Part shown: piece after piece, positions 61,414 to 64,000 of the stretch
How positions within the stretch are numbered: the first letter of the stretch is position 1
How the letters are laid out: every line of letters starts with the position of its first letter
DNA from: Paenibacillus tianmuensis
GTDB lineage: Bacteria > Bacillota > Bacilli > Paenibacillales > NBRC-103111
Assembly: GCF_900100345.1 (NCBI RefSeq)
Contig: NZ_FMTT01000021.1
Span: 1-64,000, forward strand
Length of the DNA stretch: 64,000 nucleotides
Direction: 5' to 3'
Notes under the pieces: model-generated
Database searches by the model: none
What the model was told of the DNA's origin: nothing
The model's input: the letters and a program-made list of their open reading frames with translations, nothing else
Program-made: the position numbers and the translations under genes

Positions 61414-62997
61414 ATGCTGCATTGGATCGAACAGGCAAAACAGGGAGACCGGGAAGCGTTTGGCCTTATTGTCAGGCGATTCACAGCGATGGCTCATGCG
61501 GTGGCGTACGAGAGACTGCGTGACTCCTTTTTGGCGGAGGATGCCGTGCAGGAGTCGTTTGCGGAAGCTTTTATCCATTTGCGCAAGCTGAAGGAAGCGG
61601 AGGCTTTTCCCGGGTGGTTCAGAACGATCGTGATTCGTCAATGTAACCGTCTGGTGCGGAAGAAGCAGCATCCGACGGTATCGTTCGACCAAATGGTCCA
61701 AACGGCCGGGGGACAGCCAAGCGTACCGGATATTGTCGAAAGAAAAGAATTGCAGCAATGGCTGCATGATTCCATAGCCGCTTTGTCGCCCGGCTTGCGT
61801 GTGGCGGTCCAACTGTTTTATTTTCACGGCTACACTCTGCAAGAGATTTCCGCTTATTCAGGGACGCCTGTTCCGACGTTGAAAAAGCGGCTGTTCGATG
61901 CCCGCGCGAAGCTGAAAGGAACGCTCCCCGTAACCGACTTTGTCTCCGTATTTCATCAATTGTACGAAGGGGGAAAACGAATGCTGCACATTGTCAATGG
62001 CGATGTCGTCGCGGAGAAGCTGCGGCAGGGCGTCGTTCAAGGCGATATTCTTGTATGGAGAGAGGTATATCCCGAAGGACCGGTTTTTATCGATTCAATG
62101 GCGGGGGCCAACCGATCCGTCCGAGCGCGCTACTTGGAGCAATCCATGGGAATTCCGAGTGCGGAATTTACACGCTCAAGCGAAGAGCAGGAGAAGGTAC
62201 GTGCAGATTTTCGCAACTACGAGGAAATCGTGCTGTGGTTCGAACATGATTTGTTCGATCAGACGATGCTGTGCTGCTTGCTGCATTGGTTCGAGCAGCA
62301 GTCGTTAGGCGCTACGAAGCTAAGCCTGCTGTGTATTGGAGCCTTCCCGGGAATCGAGCTTTTTCGGGGATTGGGGCAGTTGTCCGTGAATCAAATGGCG
62401 ACCTTGTCAGGCACTTGGCAAACCGTTGGCAAAGAACAGCTCGAACTAGGCAAAACCGTCTGGGAGGCTTACTGCGCCCCGGAACCGGGCAAGTTAGTTC
62501 AATTGCTTGAAGAGGGGGATACCTCTGCGCTGCCCTATGTGCAGGATGCCTTTCGGCTTCATTTATCGCGGTTTCCTTCGACCCGGAACGGACTTGGCAT
62601 TGTAGAACAAACCACACTGGAGATGGTCCGCGGCGGCATGACTTCTCCGCTGGACTTGTTCGATCATATAGGAAATAAGCTTCATGGGCTGGGCATGGGA
62701 GATCTTCAATATTGGCACCGCTTGGCTAAACTGTCGCAAGGTCCGCACCCCTTGCTGAAGCTCGAAGGCTTGGACGCTTTGCCCGGCTATAAGGACACGG
62801 CGTCGTCGCTACGTCAAAGTACGGTTGCCTTAACGGAAGCGGGAAGAAAGGTACTGGGCGGGGAAGAGGATTGGATTGCTCTAAACGGAATGGACGAATG
62901 GTACGGCGGCGTACATCTGCAGGGCCCATCGATCTCATGGCGATGGGATGCGTCTCAAAACTCGCTTGTCCCATGGACGGCCGCTGGCGGACAGTAA
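61414..62997 (+). CDS. ECF-type sigma factor fused to a DUF1835 domain
   Basis: A 527-residue fusion. Residues 1-160 are an ECF sigma-70 factor: region 2 (GDREAFGLIVRRFTAMAHAV, AEDAVQESFAEAFIHL, FPGWFRTIVIRQCNRLVRKK) and region 4 (LSPGLRVAVQLFYFHGYTLQEI, GTPVPTLKKRLFDARAKLKG). From ~185 a DUF1835-type domain begins (MLHIVNGDVVAEKLRQGVVQ, WFEHDLFDQTMLCCLLHWF), followed by a winged-helix-like C-terminal region (TALTEAGRKVL type). No anti-sigma gene lies beside it, so the C-terminal part may sense a signal and control the sigma part. ATG 61414 follows AAAGGGGGCG; upstream frames are unsupported. Confidence 0.88.
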   Translation: MLHWIEQAKQGDREAFGLIVRRFTAMAHAVAYERLRDSFLAEDAVQESFAEAFIHLRKLKEAEAFPGWFRTIVIRQCNRLVRKKQHPTVSFDQMVQTAGGQPSVPDIVERKELQQWLHDSIAALSPGLRVAVQLFYFHGYTLQEISAYSGTPVPTLKKRLFDARAKLKGTLPVTDFVSVFHQLYEGGKRMLHIVNGDVVAEKLRQGVVQGDILVWREVYPEGPVFIDSMAGANRSVRARYLEQSMGIPSAEFTRSSEEQEKVRADFRNYEEIVLWFEHDLFDQTMLCCLLHWFEQQSLGATKLSLLCIGAFPGIELFRGLGQLSVNQMATLSGTWQTVGKEQLELGKTVWEAYCAPEPGKLVQLLEEGDTSALPYVQDAFRLHLSRFPSTRNGLGIVEQTTLEMVRGGMTSPLDLFDHIGNKLHGLGMGDLQYWHRLAKLSQGPHPLLKLEGLDALPGYKDTASSLRQSTVALTEAGRKVLGGEEDWIALNGMDEWYGGVHLQGPSISWRWDASQNSLVPWTAAGGQ

Positions 62998-63080
62998 GGG
63001 ATACGCTCTAAATTCCCGGAGGCATTGACAGAGTACCAAAGCATTGTATATTACCCACACGCGGGGGACGCGGATTGATA

Positions 63081-63124
63081 GAGCTGTAGCAGGCCGCCAT
63101 CGGGCGGCTGCCGCAGCTCTTTTT
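63081..63124 (+). terminator. Rho-independent terminator
   Basis: GAGCTG at 63081 pairs with CAGCTC near 63114-63119, with an inner GCCGCC/GGGCGGC stem, followed by five T. It ends the sigma factor transcript. Confidence 0.8.
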
Positions 63125-63242
63125 GCGTTTTATTCCTGCATCCCTGTCGTGAAAAGCACGATCATACCTCATGATAAAAGATGAAAAGGATTTAATAGGT
63201 CTATTTTACCATGAATTTTTACAAATTGTGTCTAAAGTCACG

Positions 63243-63272
63243 TTGAAATGTCCTGCTTTTACCAGATATCAT
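63243..63272 (+). promoter_or_regulatory. Promoter of the DUF975 gene
   Basis: TTGAAA (63243-63248), an 18-base spacer and TATCAT (63267-63272). Between the sigma factor gene and this promoter (62998-63242) only the terminator is seen. Confidence 0.5.
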
Positions 63273-63338
63273 ATAGTACATGCCGAATGGACGGGAACCG
63301 TCGAATGCGCGTAAAAATTTTTTAGCGGGAGTGGAAGT

Positions 63339-63971
63339 TTGAGTATGCTGACAAATTCAGAGCTTCGCCGGATGGCGAGGGAAAGCTTGCAAGGGAACTG
63401 GGTGAACGCGGTTCTTGGCGTTTTCATTTATGGGGTGATTCTTTCCGTAATATCCTACATTCCGTTTATCGGATGGATTGGCACTCTGGTGATTACCGGA
63501 CCTTTGACGTTCGGCCTGTTCGGTTATTTCCTGGGGACGGTTCGCGGCGAGTTGACGTCGGTCAGCAATTTGTTCGACGGGTTCAATAACAACCAGTTCG
63601 GGAATGCCTTGGTTTTAAATCTTGTGTCGGGCATCTTCATTTTCTTGTGGTCGCTGCTTCTTATCGTACCGGGGATTATTGCGGCTTTGGGCTACTCGCA
63701 AGCGTATTTCATTATGCGCGACAATCCGGGAATGCCGGCCCTCGAAGCGATGCGTCAAAGCAAGGAAATGATGAATGGACACAAGACCCGGCTGTTCATG
63801 CTTTACTTGAGCTTTATCGGGTGGATTCTGCTCGGGATGATTCCGTTCGGCCTTGGCTTGTTTTGGGTGCAACCGTACATCTATGCGGCCGTGGCTGCTT
63901 TCTACGAAGAATTAAAGAATCAGAATTTCGCCACACCCTATGAGGAAGCGCCTCGCAGCTATACTCTCTAA
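63339..63971 (+). CDS. DUF975-family membrane protein
   Basis: Integral membrane protein of 210 residues with about five segments. The family start LTNSELRRMARESLQGNW is clear, as are FGYFLGTVRG.. and the segment MRDNPGMPALEAMRQSKEMMNGHK. DUF975 proteins are common in Firmicutes and their role is unknown; a lipid or envelope function is often supposed. The TTG start at 63339 lies after GGGAGTGG; ATG 63345 in the same frame is the alternative. The gene ends 29 bases before the window edge. Confidence 0.88.
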   Translation: MSMLTNSELRRMARESLQGNWVNAVLGVFIYGVILSVISYIPFIGWIGTLVITGPLTFGLFGYFLGTVRGELTSVSNLFDGFNNNQFGNALVLNLVSGIFIFLWSLLLIVPGIIAALGYSQAYFIMRDNPGMPALEAMRQSKEMMNGHKTRLFMLYLSFIGWILLGMIPFGLGLFWVQPYIYAAVAAFYEELKNQNFATPYEEAPRSYTL

Positions 63972-64000
63972 TTTGCCATAACTGGCGGCACAGCCCTAGA

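Overview
The window looks like chromosome of a spore-forming, GC-rich Firmicute of the Paenibacillaceae type (Paenibacillus or Cohnella-like). The basis is a Spo0M-type sporulation-control gene, a T-box leader, Bacillus-type LexA and Fur boxes, strong AGGAGG ribosome sites, TTG and GTG starts, a YesN/YesM sensing locus next to sugar ABC genes, and a class II galT. No rRNA, tRNA, CRISPR array or intact transposase gene was seen.

Layout. 0-1.1 kb is an AT-rich segment with a LexA-like box, a 44-codon open frame and a spectinomycin adenylyltransferase of the ANT(9) family. 1.3-8.4 kb holds a DUF3829 lipoprotein, a small membrane protein, an M24 peptidase, and a two-component system divergent from an ABC-2 exporter. 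8.4-17.5 kb is one long minus-strand sugar-sensing and uptake locus: YesN regulator, YesM kinase, periplasmic-type sugar sensor, two extracellular solute-binding lipoproteins and two permeases. 17.8-29.3 kb has a CDF metal exporter behind a SmtB/CzrA-like operator, an SMP-30 hydrolase, a kinase-like protein, Spo0M, a receiver/PAS kinase, Dps, a methyltransferase, a hypoxanthine-DNA glycosylase and several small proteins. 29.3-36.7 kb has two overlapping mini-genes, a drug exporter, a His-rich HPHGF-repeat protein, a class A PBP, a frameshifted gene, RluF and a response regulator.

36.8-44.1 kb holds a 7TM-type kinase divergent from that regulator, then an AraC regulator divergent from galK-galE-galT (Leloir pathway). 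44.1-52.0 kb has a CHASE3 hybrid kinase and an overlapping SWIM/SNF2 gene pair. 52.3-55.0 kb carries small metabolic genes and a two-domain sulfurtransferase. 55.0-58.9 kb is rearranged: the 3' tail and terminator of the sulfurtransferase gene occur again as an inverted copy and a decayed third copy, bracketing a Fur-controlled pair (a siderophore-binding lipoprotein whose start is out of frame, and an AraC regulator fused to a siderophore-binding domain). 58.9-60.5 kb is a second AT-rich patch. 60.6-61.3 kb holds a Trp-type T-box in front of a trpS gene that has lost its middle. 61.4-63.0 kb encodes an ECF sigma factor fused to a DUF1835 module, followed by a DUF975 membrane protein.

The most unusual items are the sigma-DUF1835 fusion, the deleted trpS with a full-looking T-box, the repeated sulfurtransferase tails around the iron genes, and the frameshift in the siderophore-binding protein. 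I did not find a complete new multi-gene system that I could defend from sequence alone.
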